A DNA stretch of 64,000 bases from Ramlibacter sp. GTDB taxonomy: Bacteria; Pseudomonadota; Gammaproteobacteria; Burkholderiales; Burkholderiaceae_C. This document shows positions 44,348 through 53,876 of this stretch, one piece after another (position 1 is the first letter of the stretch; every line of letters starts with the position of its first letter). A program made the position numbers and the translations under genes. The notes under the pieces are model-generated. The model was not told where the DNA came from and did not search any database. It saw only the letters and a list, made by a program, of their open reading frames with translations. The stretch is taken from the NCBI GenBank assembly GCA_013815685.1, contig JACDFR010000001.1:62001-126000 (forward strand), given 5' to 3'.

Positions 44348-44831
44348 AGCGCCCGTGCCTTGCGGTAATGGCCGCGCTGGCCAGGGTGTTGGCGTGAATC
44401 ATGAAACGCACGGTGGCCGCGCTGGCGCCCTCCGGCAGTTCGATGCTGGGCACCTTCAGGGCGTGCACGGTGAAGACATACCGATGCGGCGGGCTGCCTT
44501 CCGGCGGGCACGGCCCGCCATAGTTGTAAGTGCCGAAATCGTTGAGCGCCTGCCGGATTCCGCCGTCGAGCTGCGGCTGGTTCGCGGAACGCTGGACCGC
44601 CTGGTTGTTCTGGCTGCGCGCGGGCAGGTTGTAGGCGACCCAGTGCCACCAGCCGCTGCCTGTCGGCGCATCCGGGTCATACAAGGTCAGCGCGAAGCTC
44701 TTCGTCTCGGGCGGCGCATCGCTCCAACTCAGAAGTGGTGCGAGATTTCCTCCGCTGCAGCCGAACCCGTCGAACACGTGCGCCTGCGGCACGGCCTTGT
44801 CCTGGCTGATATCGGGACTGGTCAACTGCAT
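44346..44831 (-). CDS. PEBP-family protein (YbhB/YbcL-like)
   Basis: A 161-residue phosphatidylethanolamine-binding-like protein. LYDPDAPTGSGWWHWVAYNLP near residues 48-68 and GPCPPEGSPPHRYVFTVHAL hold the conserved DPDxP and GPxPP..HRY motifs of the anion-binding pocket. Cytosolic bacterial members have no firm role. It lies between luxI-1 and the homocitrate synthase-like gene on the same strand, and may be transcribed with them. The start at 44831 matches family length. Confidence 0.88.
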   Translation of the reverse strand: MQLTSPDISQDKAVPQAHVFDGFGCSGGNLAPLLSWSDAPPETKSFALTLYDPDAPTGSGWWHWVAYNLPARSQNNQAVQRSANQPQLDGGIRQALNDFGTYNYGGPCPPEGSPPHRYVFTVHALKVPSIELPEGASAATVRFMIHANTLASAAITARHGR

Positions 44832-44910
44832 GGTCTGGACTCCGGACGCAAGTGAAAGAAGCAGGGTGCAATGGCGAGAAAACGGGACAGGTGCATCGTG
44901 CAGGTCTTTG

Positions 44911-45579
44911 TCACACCCGGATTTCCAGGGTGTTGCGCCCGGCGTTTGCCGGGGGCGGCACGTTCCACGGGTCCACCGCCCCGGCAGCCGAGGCTGCATC
45001 CGGCGCGCTCAGGGGCCGGTTGCGTGGCACGCTGATGTCGCAGACGACCAGGCGCTTCGCGCCGTACCTGACGGGACCGGAAAAACGTTCGGAATGAAAT
45101 CCGGCCTTGCGAAGCAGGCTCTCGATGCCGATCGGCGATACGGTGATCAGCCGCTGCGCGCCGTAGAACTCCGCCGCCCCCAGTGCGTGCTGAAGCAACG
45201 CCACGGTCAGGGGTGAAGATGCGGTATCGCTCCAGCCTGTGCACCCGGCGATATCGGCACCGGTGGCACAAAAGCGTGAGAGTTCCCAGGTATCGCCCGA
45301 GGACGGTGGTACCTTGCCGCCAAGAAGCTCGGGGAAGACCTCGGCCAGCGGATAGGGGCGCGTGGTCGGCAGCAGCCTGGCGAAGGCTGTGATGCGCCGG
45401 GCTTCGTCTTCGGCGAAAACATAGACGGTGCTTTCGCGATCGAACTCATCCTGCTCCAGGCCATCGCGGCAGGGCAGGCACCATCCCAGTGCTTCGACGA
45501 ACACAGCGTGCCGGTAGCGCGCGATAACCTTCAGTTGCTCTTGCGATAGCTGCGCGCGTTGACCGATGTGAAATCGCAC
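44911..45579 (-). CDS. LuxI-family acyl-homoserine-lactone synthase 1
   Basis: A 222-residue autoinducer synthase that makes an N-acyl-homoserine lactone from S-adenosylmethionine and an acyl carrier. The invariant residues are visible: Arg and Phe in RYRHAVFVEALGW, the Asp/Glu set in LEQDEFDRE, Arg in FARLLPTTRPY, and Glu-Arg in TWELSRF. The GTG at 45579 is chosen because GGAAGGGG lies eight bases upstream. A LuxR-type palindrome (45639-45654) sits 60 bp before it. It is the first gene of the long minus-strand arm. A C-terminal tail of about 35 residues is low in complexity. Confidence 0.88.
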   Translation of the reverse strand: MRFHIGQRAQLSQEQLKVIARYRHAVFVEALGWCLPCRDGLEQDEFDRESTVYVFAEDEARRITAFARLLPTTRPYPLAEVFPELLGGKVPPSSGDTWELSRFCATGADIAGCTGWSDTASSPLTVALLQHALGAAEFYGAQRLITVSPIGIESLLRKAGFHSERFSGPVRYGAKRLVVCDISVPRNRPLSAPDAASAAGAVDPWNVPPPANAGRNTLEIRV

Positions 45580-45638
45580 TGTTGAACCCCTTCCGCTAAT
45601 GAGGACGCATTGAAAGTGATATTGGGCCGCTCGTAAAG

Positions 45639-45654
45639 CTACCAAGTTTGGTAG
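45639..45654. promoter_or_regulatory. Perfect 16-bp palindrome, LuxR-type box between the two luxI genes
   Basis: CTACCAAGTTTGGTAG is a perfect inverted repeat (7-2-7) with the CT-N12-AG form of LasR/RhlR-type boxes. It lies 60 bp upstream of luxI-1 and 160 bp upstream of luxI-2 in the divergent intergenic region. A second symmetric element, GCTGCTCTGCAGC, adjoins it. A TTGACT hexamer 17 bp before TTCTGT, at about 45738-45766, could be the luxI-2 promoter. Binding by the LuxR of 26165-26875 is the natural prediction. Confidence 0.7.
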
Positions 45655-45813
45655 GCTGCTCTGCAGCAAGCTCTTCCGTATCTCGATTCGCGCCCGGTTA
45701 TCGATTTCCTGTTCGGGAAAACCAGAAACCTCTTCTTTTTGACTTTCACATAGATATGCAATTCTGTAGAGTCCACTGATTCCATCCAGCGTGGATCGGG
45801 ACAGGAGGCGACG

Positions 45814-46491
45814 ATGCACCGTGTAGAGACCTACTCGCTCGAAGACATGCCGCGGGCGCAGCGCACCGCCATGTTCCGGCTTCGTTATGACACGTTCGTG
45901 AGGCGCCTGGGATGGACCACCGGGGAGGCGCAGGACGGGCTCGAAATCGACGGGTTCGACGACATCGCCGGCGCTCGGTACATCGTCGCCACCTGCGGCC
46001 GATCCAGTGTCCGGGCGTGCTTGCGGCTGTTGCCTACGCTGGGGCCGAACATGCTGCGAGACGTGTTTCCGGTGCTGCTGCACGGCCAGCCCGTTCCGGC
46101 CGCGGCGGACACCTGGGAGCTGAGCCGATTGGCCGTCGCAGGCGAGCCCCAATCCATGCCAGGGCCGCTACGGATGGCCCTGATGCGAGAGTCGGTGGCG
46201 TTCGCGCGGAAGAACGGCATCGCGCGCTATGTGACCGTGACGACCACCTCGATCGAGGACATGCTCGTGCAACAGGGCCTGCATGTGCGGCGCATCGGGC
46301 CGCCGGTGCTCATCGGGGGAGTCGAGACGGTCGCCTGCACCGTCCTGGCCGGCCGGCAAACAGCAGCGGCGGTGGGCATGCAGCCAGCCGCCCGTGACAC
46401 CCCGCGCCGAAACCCCTTCCCCCAGCCGGCCGAGCCGCTTATGCGGCGCCGATGTTCGGAACCAAGGCCCCGGCTGGCCGTCCGCTCTTGA
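45814..46491 (+). CDS. LuxI-family acyl-homoserine-lactone synthase 2
   Basis: A 225-residue second AHL synthase, divergent from the first. Arg, Phe and Trp of the N-terminal core are in [14 protein letters not shown], the acidic residues in EIDGFDDI, Arg in [10 protein letters not shown], and Glu-Arg in TWELSRL. GGACAGGAGG precedes the ATG. The two synthases differ widely, so they may make different signals. Its last 53 bases overlap the end of nadA on the other strand, which suggests a recent junction. The tail after about residue 185 is probably disordered. Confidence 0.88.
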   Translation: MHRVETYSLEDMPRAQRTAMFRLRYDTFVRRLGWTTGEAQDGLEIDGFDDIAGARYIVATCGRSSVRACLRLLPTLGPNMLRDVFPVLLHGQPVPAAADTWELSRLAVAGEPQSMPGPLRMALMRESVAFARKNGIARYVTVTTTSIEDMLVQQGLHVRRIGPPVLIGGVETVACTVLAGRQTAAAVGMQPAARDTPRRNPFPQPAEPLMRRRCSEPRPRLAVRS

Positions 46492-47569
46492 GGGCTGCCG
46501 TGAAGGCCAGCATCCGGTCGATGGGTTGCCGGGCACGCTGGCCGAGCACCGGGTCCACGTGGACTTCGTTGGCGCCGCTTTCAAGCACCCAGGCCAATCC
46601 CGCCAGGCCGTTCATCGCCATCCAGGGGCAGTGCGCGCAGCTTTTGCAGGTCGCGCTGTTGCCGGCGGTAGGCGCTTCAACGAAAAACTTGTCCGGGTTG
46701 AGCGTGCGCAGCTTGTGCATCATGCCGTTGTCGGTCGCCACGATGAATTCCCTGGCGTCCATCTCCCGCGCCGCGCGCAGGATCGCGGACGTCGATCCCA
46801 CGGCATCCGCCAGCGCCACCACGTCCGCCGGCGATTCCGGATGCACCAGCACCTTGGCCTGGGGGTACTGCTTCTTCAGGTCTTCCAGCTCGAACGCCTT
46901 GAACTCGTCGTGCACGATGCACGAGCCGTTCCACAGCACCATGTCGGCGCCAGTTTCCCGCTGGATGTAGGAACCCAGGTGCTTGTCGGGCGCCCACAGG
47001 ATCTTGTGGCCCTTGTCCTTGAGCGCCCGCACGATGTCCACGGCGCAGCTGGAGGTGACCAGCCAGTCCGAACGCGCCTTCACGGCGGCGCTGGTGTTGG
47101 CGTAGACCACCACGGTGCGGCCGGGATGCTGGTCGCAGAAGGCCGAGAAGTCGTCGATGGGGCATCCCAGGTCAAGTGAGCACGTGGCGTCCATGTCGGG
47201 CATCAGCACGCGCTTCTCGGGCGAAAGAATCTTGGCGGTTTCGCCCATGAAGCGCACGCCCGACACGACCAGCGTGCGCGCGGGATGGTCGCGGCCGAAC
47301 CGCGCCATCTCGAGCGAGTCACTGACGATGCCGCCGGTTTCCTCGGCGAGGTCCTGCAGGTCGGGATGCACATAGTAGTGCGAGACCATCACCGCGTCGC
47401 GTTCCTTCAGCAGGCGACGGATCCTGTCCTTGAGGGCAGCGCGTTCATCCTGCGACGGCTCCGCCGGCACCCTGGCCCAGGCGTGCCTGGTGTCGCAGGC
47501 CGCGCCCGATGCCTCGCCGGGATTGGGATGCTCGTACTCAACGTCGAAAATGGGGATCACCGCGCTCAT
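46439..47569 (-). CDS. nadA: Quinolinate synthase
   Basis: A 4Fe-4S enzyme that condenses iminoaspartate with dihydroxyacetone phosphate to quinolinate. The cluster cysteines lie in [20 protein letters not shown] and CKSCAHCPW, and [11 protein letters not shown] near residues 62-72 binds the substrate. The length is 376 residues. It starts two bases after nadC ends, so the two form an operon nadC-nadA. nadB is about 30 kb away. Its 3' end overlaps luxI-2 on the opposite strand. Confidence 0.96.
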   Translation of the reverse strand: MSAVIPIFDVEYEHPNPGEASGAACDTRHAWARVPAEPSQDERAALKDRIRRLLKERDAVMVSHYYVHPDLQDLAEETGGIVSDSLEMARFGRDHPARTLVVSGVRFMGETAKILSPEKRVLMPDMDATCSLDLGCPIDDFSAFCDQHPGRTVVVYANTSAAVKARSDWLVTSSCAVDIVRALKDKGHKILWAPDKHLGSYIQRETGADMVLWNGSCIVHDEFKAFELEDLKKQYPQAKVLVHPESPADVVALADAVGSTSAILRAAREMDAREFIVATDNGMMHKLRTLNPDKFFVEAPTAGNSATCKSCAHCPWMAMNGLAGLAWVLESGANEVHVDPVLGQRARQPIDRMLAFTAALKSGRPAGALVPNIGAA

Positions 47570-47571
47570 GT

Positions 47572-48435
47572 TCAGATTTCCTTCAGCCGCATGGAAAAAT
47601 CGGTGGCCTTGACGTCCTTGGTCAAGGCTCCGATGGAGATGCGGTCCACGCCGGTTTCCGCAAGGGGCCGGATACTCTCAAGCGTGACGCCGCCGGAGAT
47701 TTCCAGGATCGCGCGCCCGTCATTGATGCGCACGGCCTGGCGCAGGGTCGGCAGGTCCATGTTGTCCAGCAGGACCATCCGGGCCCCGGCCGCCAGCGCC
47801 TCCTCCAGTTGCGCGAGTGTTTCGACCTCGATCTCGACGAACGACGCCTGCGCCGCCACCGGCGCCGCCGCCTTCAATACCTGCGTCACGCCCCCGGCCG
47901 CGGCGATATGGTTCTCCTTGATCAGCACGGCGTCGTAGAGGCCGATGCGGTGGTTGGTGCCGCCCCCGGTGCGCACCGCGTATTTCTGCGCCAAGCGCAG
48001 CCCCGGCAGCGTCTTGCGGGTATCGACGATCTGGGCGCGGGTGCCGCGCACGGCCTCCACGTAGGTTGCGGTCTTGGTGGCGACGGCGCTGAGCAGCTGC
48101 AGGAAATTCAGCGCCGTGCGCTCGGCCGTCAACAGCCCGCGGGCGCTGCCCTCGATCTCCAGCACCACCTGGTCGGCGCTGCCGTACAGGCCTTCGCGTA
48201 CCAGCCAGTGAATCTCGACGAGCGGGTCCAGCTGCCGCAGCGCCGCGTCCACCCAGGGCGCGCCGCAGATCACCGCGGCTTCACGGGCCAGCACCCGCGC
48301 GCGGGCGCGCTGTCGAGGATCCACCAATCCGGCGGTGAGGTCCCCGGTGCCGACATCCTCGGTCAAAGCCCGGGCCACATCGCCGCGGGCGAGCTCGGCC
48401 ACGGCATCAGGGGAAAAATCAAAAGGTATTGCCAT
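47572..48435 (-). CDS. nadC: Nicotinate-nucleotide pyrophosphorylase (carboxylating)
   Basis: Converts quinolinate and PRPP to nicotinate mononucleotide, CO2 and pyrophosphate. [12 protein letters not shown] near residues 31-42, [32 protein letters not shown] and [20 protein letters not shown] are family hallmarks. The length of 287 residues assumes the ATG at 48435; an in-frame ATG at 48447 is possible. It is the first gene of the nadC-nadA operon and divergent from the thioredoxin-like gene. Confidence 0.95.
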   Translation of the reverse strand: MAIPFDFSPDAVAELARGDVARALTEDVGTGDLTAGLVDPRQRARARVLAREAAVICGAPWVDAALRQLDPLVEIHWLVREGLYGSADQVVLEIEGSARGLLTAERTALNFLQLLSAVATKTATYVEAVRGTRAQIVDTRKTLPGLRLAQKYAVRTGGGTNHRIGLYDAVLIKENHIAAAGGVTQVLKAAAPVAAQASFVEIEVETLAQLEEALAAGARMVLLDNMDLPTLRQAVRINDGRAILEISGGVTLESIRPLAETGVDRISIGALTKDVKATDFSMRLKEI

Positions 48436-48537
48436 TGCGACAAGCATAGCGGGATCGCGCGGCTCCGGATTGCACTCACGCGCAGCGGCGGCTGGCTCCT
48501 ACGCGCCGGGGCTTTACGCTTTGGGGACAATAGCCGG

Positions 48538-48867
48538 ATGAACACAGCCTACGCGCAGACAGAGCCATTGCGCGCCGACATCGACGCCCTGGCAGGCCCG
48601 GCCTTGCTGGAGTTCGGCACGCCGTGGTGCGGCTACTGCCTCGGGGCCCAGCCGCTGATCGCCGAGTCCCTGGCGTCTCATGCGGGCGTGCGGCACATCA
48701 AGGTGGAAGATGGCAGCGGGCGGCCACTCGGGCGCTCGTTCCGGGTCCGGCTGTGGCCGACCCTGGTCTTCCTCAAGGATGGCAAGGAAGAAGCCCGCCT
48801 GGTGCGGCCGCGCGACATCGGGCAGATCCGGCAAGCCTTGGGCCGTATCGCGCCAGCCGCGGGCTGA
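48538..48867 (+). CDS. Thioredoxin-like protein
   Basis: A 109-residue thioredoxin-fold protein without a signal peptide. The redox site reads TPWCGYC, close to thioredoxin WCGPC, and the cis-proline is in LWPTLVFL. It can reduce or exchange disulfides in the cytosol. The partner is unknown. It stands alone, divergent from nadC and convergent with gpsA. Confidence 0.88.
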   Translation: MNTAYAQTEPLRADIDALAGPALLEFGTPWCGYCLGAQPLIAESLASHAGVRHIKVEDGSGRPLGRSFRVRLWPTLVFLKDGKEEARLVRPRDIGQIRQALGRIAPAAG

Positions 48868-48881
48868 CGCGCCCGCGCGGC

Positions 48882-49886
48882 TCAGGCCGCTTCGGCGACG
48901 GGCCCACGGCCCATCAGTTCGGCCACGGCCTGCGCTGGCTGAAGTTCACCGTCGAGCAGGGCAACAACCGCCCGCGCGATCGGCATATCGATGCCCAGGC
49001 GCTGCGCTCGCCGAACGACCGCGCGCGCACAGTAGACGCCTTCGGCGACATGGCCCAGCGACTCGACCGCTTGCTGCAGCGACCGGCCCTGCGCCAGCAG
49101 CAGGCCGACCTGGCGGTTGCGGCTCAAGTCGCCGGTGGCCGTGAGCACCAGGTCGCCGAGGCCCGCCAGGCCCATGAACGTGTCCTGGCGCGCGCCCAGC
49201 GCCACCCCCAGGCGGGTCATCTCTGCCAGGCCCCGGGTGATCAGCGCGGCGCGCGCATTCAGCCCCAGGTTCAAGCCATCGCACAGCCCGGCGGCGATGG
49301 CCAGCACGTTCTTCACGGCGCCGCCGACCTCGACACCGGCAAGGTCGTCGTTGGCATAGACACGAAGGTTGCCCGCGTGGAAAGCTGCCACCAGGGCATC
49401 CCGGACCTGCGCCTCGCCACTGGCTGCTACCAGCGCGGTGGGCTGGCCCCGCGCGACTTCCTGTGCAAAGCTCGGGCCACTCAACACACCGGCGTTCAAC
49501 CCGGGAGCCACCTGGGCCTTGACCTCGTGGCCGAGCAGACCCTGCGGCACATCCGCGGGCGCTTCGAAGCCTTTGCACAGCCAAGCCACCGGCCCGCCGT
49601 GATCGCGCAGCTGAACAAGCATTTGCCGCAGCCCCGCCATCGGCGTGGCGATGAGCACCAGCTCGCTGGCGCTCGCCAGCCGGCCGATGTTTTCATCCGG
49701 TTCGGCGCTGAACGCAAGGTTGGCGGGCAGGGCCACCCCGGGCAGGTAGCGGCGGTTTTCGCGCTCCCGCTCCAGCGCGCGGCCTTGTCCGGCATCGCGG
49801 GCCCACAGCGTCACCTCGTGCCGCGCGGCCGCGTTGGCGGCGAGGGCCGTGCCCCAGGCCCCGGCTCCCAACACGATGATTTTCAT
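48882..49886 (-). CDS. gpsA: Glycerol-3-phosphate dehydrogenase (NAD(P)+)
   Basis: Makes sn-glycerol 3-phosphate from dihydroxyacetone phosphate for phospholipid synthesis. [10 protein letters not shown] at residues 7-16 binds the cofactor. [21 protein letters not shown] and [18 protein letters not shown] contain the catalytic lysines. The length is 334 residues. It lies 28 bp downstream of secB, a common order in proteobacteria (grxC-secB-gpsA). Confidence 0.96.
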   Translation of the reverse strand: MKIIVLGAGAWGTALAANAAARHEVTLWARDAGQGRALERERENRRYLPGVALPANLAFSAEPDENIGRLASASELVLIATPMAGLRQMLVQLRDHGGPVAWLCKGFEAPADVPQGLLGHEVKAQVAPGLNAGVLSGPSFAQEVARGQPTALVAASGEAQVRDALVAAFHAGNLRVYANDDLAGVEVGGAVKNVLAIAAGLCDGLNLGLNARAALITRGLAEMTRLGVALGARQDTFMGLAGLGDLVLTATGDLSRNRQVGLLLAQGRSLQQAVESLGHVAEGVYCARAVVRRAQRLGIDMPIARAVVALLDGELQPAQAVAELMGRGPVAEAA

Positions 49887-49914
49887 GGCAATCCCAGGCC
49901 TTGCAGCCAGGGCT

Positions 49915-50385
49915 TCACGCCGTCGTGATAATGCGCGAAGGCTCTGCCGCCGGCTGCTGCTCGGCCTGCTGCTGCTCGTACATGGCCTGGAAGTTGATTT
50001 CGGCCAGGTGCACGGGCGGAAAGCCGGCGCGCGTGATGATGTCGGCGACGTTGCCGCGCAGGTAGGGATAGACGATCTGCGGGCACGCGATGCCCATGAC
50101 GGGGCTCATCTGATCGGCCGGCAGGTTGCGGATCTCGAAGATACCGGCCTGCTTGGCCTCCACCAGGAACACCGTCTTGTCCTTCAGCTTGGTCGTGACG
50201 GTCGCCGTCACGCACACTTCGTACACCCCCTCGGCGGCCTGCGCGGCCTCGACGCCGAGCTGGATGTCCACGGAGGGCTGTTCCTGCTCCAGCAGGATAC
50301 CTGGCGAGTTGGGCTGCTCGAGTGAAGCTTCCTTGAGGTAGACGCGCTGGATCTGGAAGACGGGTTCTTGTTGCTGGTCGGCCAT
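49915..50385 (-). CDS. secB: Protein-export chaperone SecB
   Basis: A tetrameric cytosolic chaperone that keeps preproteins unfolded and hands them to Sec[15 protein letters not shown] and [27 protein letters not shown] are highly conserved. The length is 156 residues from the ATG at 50385. It forms part of the grxC-secB-gpsA cluster, with a terminator between grxC and secB. Confidence 0.97.
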   Translation of the reverse strand: MADQQQEPVFQIQRVYLKEASLEQPNSPGILLEQEQPSVDIQLGVEAAQAAEGVYEVCVTATVTTKLKDKTVFLVEAKQAGIFEIRNLPADQMSPVMGIACPQIVYPYLRGNVADIITRAGFPPVHLAEINFQAMYEQQQAEQQPAAEPSRIITTA

Positions 50386-50409
50386 GGGGGATCTTTCTGT
50401 CAATGCAAA

Positions 50410-50439
50410 AGCCCGCCCCGGGGGGTGCCGAAGCGGGCT
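50410..50439 (-). terminator. Intrinsic terminator after grxC
   Basis: Read on the minus strand, AGCCCGC, a 16-base loop and GCGGGCT are followed by a short T-run. It lies between the grxC stop and the secB start and would end most grxC transcripts. Confidence 0.65.
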
Positions 50440-50460
50440 GGGATTTCGGGTCAGCCGGGA

Positions 50461-50733
50461 TTATCCGGCAATGGCGGGACCTTCCAGCAGGGCAACGAGA
50501 GCGCCCCGGCTGTCCAGTGCCATCAGGTCGTCGCAGCCGCCGACGTGGGTGTCGCCGATGAAGATCTGCGGAACGGTGCGCCGCCCGGTGATTTCCATCA
50601 TGCGCGCGCGCTCGTGCGGATGCGTGTCGACCCGGACCTCGTCAATGGTCTCGACGCCCTTGGCCTGGAGGATCTGCTTGGCTCGGGTGCAATAGGGGCA
50701 AACGGCCGTGGTGTACATCTTGACGGGCTGCAT
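50461..50733 (-). CDS. grxC: Glutaredoxin 3
   Basis: A 90-residue glutathione-dependent disulfide reductase. The CPYC active site is at residues 13-16, TVPQIFIGDTHVGG carries the cis-proline and the glutathione-binding GG, and the start VKMYTTAVC is typical. It sits 13 bp downstream of the rhodanese gene. Confidence 0.96.
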   Translation of the reverse strand: MQPVKMYTTAVCPYCTRAKQILQAKGVETIDEVRVDTHPHERARMMEITGRRTVPQIFIGDTHVGGCDDLMALDSRGALVALLEGPAIAG

Positions 50734-50746
50734 GGTCTTTTCCGGT

Positions 50747-51154
50747 TCAGGCTTTCTCTACCGGAAGATTAGCTTCTTTCCAGGCCTTGAGCCCGCCCGC
50801 GAGCACTTGGGCCTTCTCGTAACCGAGTTTCTTGGCGACGGACAGCGCGCGGTTGGCGCGCGCGCCGTTGGGGCAGACCAGGATCAGGGGCAGCGCCTTA
50901 TTCTTGACCACCTCGGGCAGCCGCTGCTCCAGCTGGCCCACCGGCACGCTCTTGGCCCCGCCCACATGGCCCGAAGCGAACTCTTCGGTTTCGCTCACAT
51001 CCACCACCACGGCCCGCTCGCGGTTGATGAGTTGGACGGCGCCCGCAGTGGACAAGCCGCCGGCCGTCGCGCCCTGGACCGCCGGCCACAGCAGCATGGC
51101 CCCGGAAGTCAAAGCCACCGAGAAGAGCATCCAGTTGTCGATTAAAAATTTCAC
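50747..51154 (-). CDS. Membrane-anchored rhodanese-like protein
   Basis: A 135-residue protein with an N-terminal transmembrane segment (about residues 5-25) followed by a rhodanese domain. [20 protein letters not shown] begins the domain, and the active-site loop is [11 protein letters not shown] with a catalytic cysteine. The GTG at 51154 is preferred because AAGGA lies at the right distance. It is divergent from gpmA and precedes grxC, which is the usual Burkholderiales order. Confidence 0.88.
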   Translation of the reverse strand: MKFLIDNWMLFSVALTSGAMLLWPAVQGATAGGLSTAGAVQLINRERAVVVDVSETEEFASGHVGGAKSVPVGQLEQRLPEVVKNKALPLILVCPNGARANRALSVAKKLGYEKAQVLAGGLKAWKEANLPVEKA

Positions 51155-51223
51155 GTCTTTCCTTTGAGTCAACCCGCGATTCTAAAATGCCGGGTTTGGC
51201 ACCGCAAATTTCACAGGCCCCAC

Positions 51224-51967
51224 ATGCACAAACTCGTTCTGATCCGTCACGGTGAATCGAACTGGAATCTCGAAAACCGTTTCACCGGCTGGACCGACGT
51301 TCCGCTCACGGCCACGGGTGTGGAACAGGCCAGGGCCTCGGGCCGGCTGCTGAAACAGGAGGGGCTCGATTTCGACATCTGCTACACCAGCGTTCTCAAG
51401 CGCGCGACCCACACGCTGTGGCACTGCCTGGACGAGATGGACCGCACCTGGCTGCCGGTTGCCCATTCGTGGCGGCTCAACGAGCGCCACTATGGCGCGC
51501 TGCAAGGCCTGAACAAAGCCGAGACGGCCAAGAAGTTCGGCGACGAGCAGGTTCTCGTCTGGCGCCGCAGCTACGACGTGCCGCCTCCGGCACTGGAGCC
51601 GGGGGACCCGCGCAGCGAGCGCGGCGACATCCGCTATGCCAGGCTGGGGGCCGGCCAGGTTCCCCTGACCGAATGCCTGAAGGACACCGTGGCGCGGGTA
51701 CTGCCGTTCTGGAACGAATCGATGGCGCCGGCCATGAAGGCCGGCAGGCGCGTGCTGGTGGCCGCCCACGGCAACTCGATCCGGGCAATGGTGAAATACC
51801 TCGACGGCGTCTCGGACAGCGAGATCGTCGGGCTGAACATACCGAACGGCATTCCGCTGGTCTATGAACTGGACGATAGCCTCAAGCCCATTCGCCACTA
51901 CTACCTGGGCGACGCACAGGCGGCGGCCAGCGCTGCCGCAGCCGTGGCAAACCAGGGCAAAGGCTAG
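51224..51967 (+). CDS. gpmA: 2,3-bisphosphoglycerate-dependent phosphoglycerate mutase
   Basis: Interconverts 3- and 2-phosphoglycerate in glycolysis. The phosphohistidine motif [18 protein letters not shown] is at residues 5-22, and the second active-site histidine is in [26 protein letters not shown] and [11 protein letters not shown] are typical. The length is 247 residues; I chose the ATG at 51224 because upstream frame lacks similarity. Confidence 0.97.
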   Translation: MHKLVLIRHGESNWNLENRFTGWTDVPLTATGVEQARASGRLLKQEGLDFDICYTSVLKRATHTLWHCLDEMDRTWLPVAHSWRLNERHYGALQGLNKAETAKKFGDEQVLVWRRSYDVPPPALEPGDPRSERGDIRYARLGAGQVPLTECLKDTVARVLPFWNESMAPAMKAGRRVLVAAHGNSIRAMVKYLDGVSDSEIVGLNIPNGIPLVYELDDSLKPIRHYYLGDAQAAASAAAAVANQGKG

Positions 51968-52031
51968 GCAATTCACCTAAGCTGCCGCCCGCGCCTGTCA
52001 CTACAGTTCGGGTGACGCAACGCCCGAAACC

Positions 52032-52208
52032 ATGAGCAAGACCCGAACCCTCGCCCTGCGCCTCAAGCGGCTGCCCAATTCCTGGGTTTTCGGCGCGACC
52101 TGGGTCATGGCCCTGCTGGCCATGGCGGCGGGCGCAGCCCGGTCGGACGAACGCGTGGGCGTGCTGCTGGACACCATCGCCAGCCTGGCAGTGCTGGGCG
52201 GCGACTGA
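52032..52208 (+). CDS. Small predicted membrane protein
   Basis: A 58-residue frame with a basic N-terminus (SKTRTLALRLKRL), one hydrophobic segment at about residues 18-35, and a second at the end. No family is recognised. It fills part of the gap between gpmA and ctpA with coding-like third positions, but the ribosome binding site is weak. Confidence 0.35.
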   Translation: MSKTRTLALRLKRLPNSWVFGATWVMALLAMAAGAARSDERVGVLLDTIASLAVLGGD

Positions 52209-52384
52209 TCACCTTTCGCAAGTCTCCTTGTGGGTTGCCCGGGGTTTGCTGCCGTAAAGATCAGGTAAACCCCGGGACTTTTCCACAATCGGCTACGCTA
52301 GGGGGAACCCTCGCGTAACGGTTTCGTCATATCTACCTCGCGGGTGTATATTTTCAGCACTGAAGAGGACTGGATTCTTTTGAC

Positions 52385-53824
52385 ATGAGCCACAAACTCA
52401 AGATTGCCGGCTGGATTTGCGCAGGCGCGCTGGCCGGCGCGCTCACCACCGTGTCGCTGCAAACGGTCGCGCGCGGCTCGCTCGCCCCTCTTCCGCTCGA
52501 GGAGCTGCAACAGCTGGCAGCCGTATTCGGCATGGTCAAGAGCGATTATGTGGAGGCGGTCGACGAGAAAAAGCTCATCACCGACGCCATCTCCGGCATG
52601 GTGGCCAGCCTGGACCCCCATTCCCAGTATTTCGACAAGAAGTCGTTCAAGGAATTCCGTGAAGGCACGTCCGGGCGCTTCGTGGGCGTCGGCATCGAAA
52701 TCTCCCAGGAAGACGGCCTGGTCAAGGTGGTCTCTCCCATCGAGGGCTCGCCCGCCTACCGCGCCGGCCTGAAGCCCAACGACCTCATCACCAAGATCGA
52801 CGACACGGTGGTCAAGGGCCTGACCCTCAATGAGGCCGTCAAGCGCATGCGCGGCGAGCCCAACACCAAGGTCATGTTGACCATCTTCCGCAAGGACGAG
52901 AACCGTTCGTTCCCGGTCACCATTACGCGCGAAGAGATCAGGACCCAGTCGGTCAAGGGCAAGGTCATCGAGCCCGGCTATGGCTGGATCCGGCTGTCGC
53001 AGTTCCAGGAACGCACCGTCGATGATTTCGTGCGCAAGGTCGACGAGATCTACAAGGCCGACCCCAACCTCAAGGGCTTGGTGCTGGACCTGCGCAACGA
53101 CCCGGGCGGCCTGCTCGACGCCGCAGTCGCCGTCTCCGCCGCCTTCCTGCCGGAGAACGTCACGGTCGTGTCAACCAACGGCCAGCTGGCCGAGAGCAAG
53201 TTCATCTACAAGGCGTCGCCCGAGTTCTACCAGCGCCGTGCCGGCGCCGACCCCCTGCGCCGCCTGCCGGCCGCGCTCAAGACCGTGCCGCTCGTGGTGC
53301 TGGTCAATGAAGGGTCCGCTTCGGCCAGCGAAATCGTGGCCGGTGCACTGCAGGACCACAAGCGGGCCATGGTGCTGGGCAGCCAGACGTTCGGCAAAGG
53401 CTCGGTCCAGACGGTGCGGCCGCTCGGGCCCGATACCGGCCTGAAGCTCACCACGGCGCGCTACTTCACGCCCAGCGGCAAGTCCATCCAGGCCCGGGGC
53501 ATCGTGCCCGATGTGCTGGTGGACGAGTCCGAGGAAGGAAACGTGTTCTCGATGCTGCGCACGCGCGAGGCCGACCTCGACAAGCACCTGGGCAGCGGCC
53601 AGGGTGCCGAAGTCAAGGATCCGTCACGGGAGCGGGCCCGCGAGGAAGCGCGCAAGAAGGCCGAGGAAGAGGCTAAAAAGCCGGTGGCCGAGCGCAAGAC
53701 GCCCGAATTCGGTAGCGACAAGGATTTCCAGTTGGTGCAGGCGCTCAACCAGCTCAAGGGCCGGCCGGTGCTGATCAGCAAGACGCAGGTCATCGAGCGC
53801 AAGGACGAAAAGAAGGAAAATTGA
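52385..53824 (+). CDS. Carboxy-terminal processing protease (S41 family)
   Basis: A 479-residue periplasmic serine protease of the CtpA/Prc type. A signal or anchor segment is at residues 7-27, a PDZ domain at about 85-165, and the S41 core follows. The nucleophile lies in NEGSASASEIVAGAL and the catalytic lysine in FGKGSVQTV. The C-terminal 60 residues are highly charged. It degrades or trims proteins after the C-terminus and is often near gpmA in this group. A terminator follows. Confidence 0.93.
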   Translation: MSHKLKIAGWICAGALAGALTTVSLQTVARGSLAPLPLEELQQLAAVFGMVKSDYVEAVDEKKLITDAISGMVASLDPHSQYFDKKSFKEFREGTSGRFVGVGIEISQEDGLVKVVSPIEGSPAYRAGLKPNDLITKIDDTVVKGLTLNEAVKRMRGEPNTKVMLTIFRKDENRSFPVTITREEIRTQSVKGKVIEPGYGWIRLSQFQERTVDDFVRKVDEIYKADPNLKGLVLDLRNDPGGLLDAAVAVSAAFLPENVTVVSTNGQLAESKFIYKASPEFYQRRAGADPLRRLPAALKTVPLVVLVNEGSASASEIVAGALQDHKRAMVLGSQTFGKGSVQTVRPLGPDTGLKLTTARYFTPSGKSIQARGIVPDVLVDESEEGNVFSMLRTREADLDKHLGSGQGAEVKDPSRERAREEARKKAEEEAKKPVAERKTPEFGSDKDFQLVQALNQLKGRPVLISKTQVIERKDEKKEN

Positions 53825-53876
53825 CACGCCAAAGCAGTGCAGGGGCGTCACCCCGGCGATAGCCGGGGCCCAGTGG

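Noticed and set aside
44877..44905. ACAGGTGCATCGTGCAGGT before the PEBP gene as a lux box
   Set aside because: The arms are direct rather than inverted repeats, and the CTG-N10-CAG spacing is not met.
16134..46491. NRPS or PKS cluster
   Set aside because: No carrier, condensation, ketosynthase or adenylation domain was found. Bond formation would depend on ATP-grasp, AsnA-like and PP-loop enzymes.
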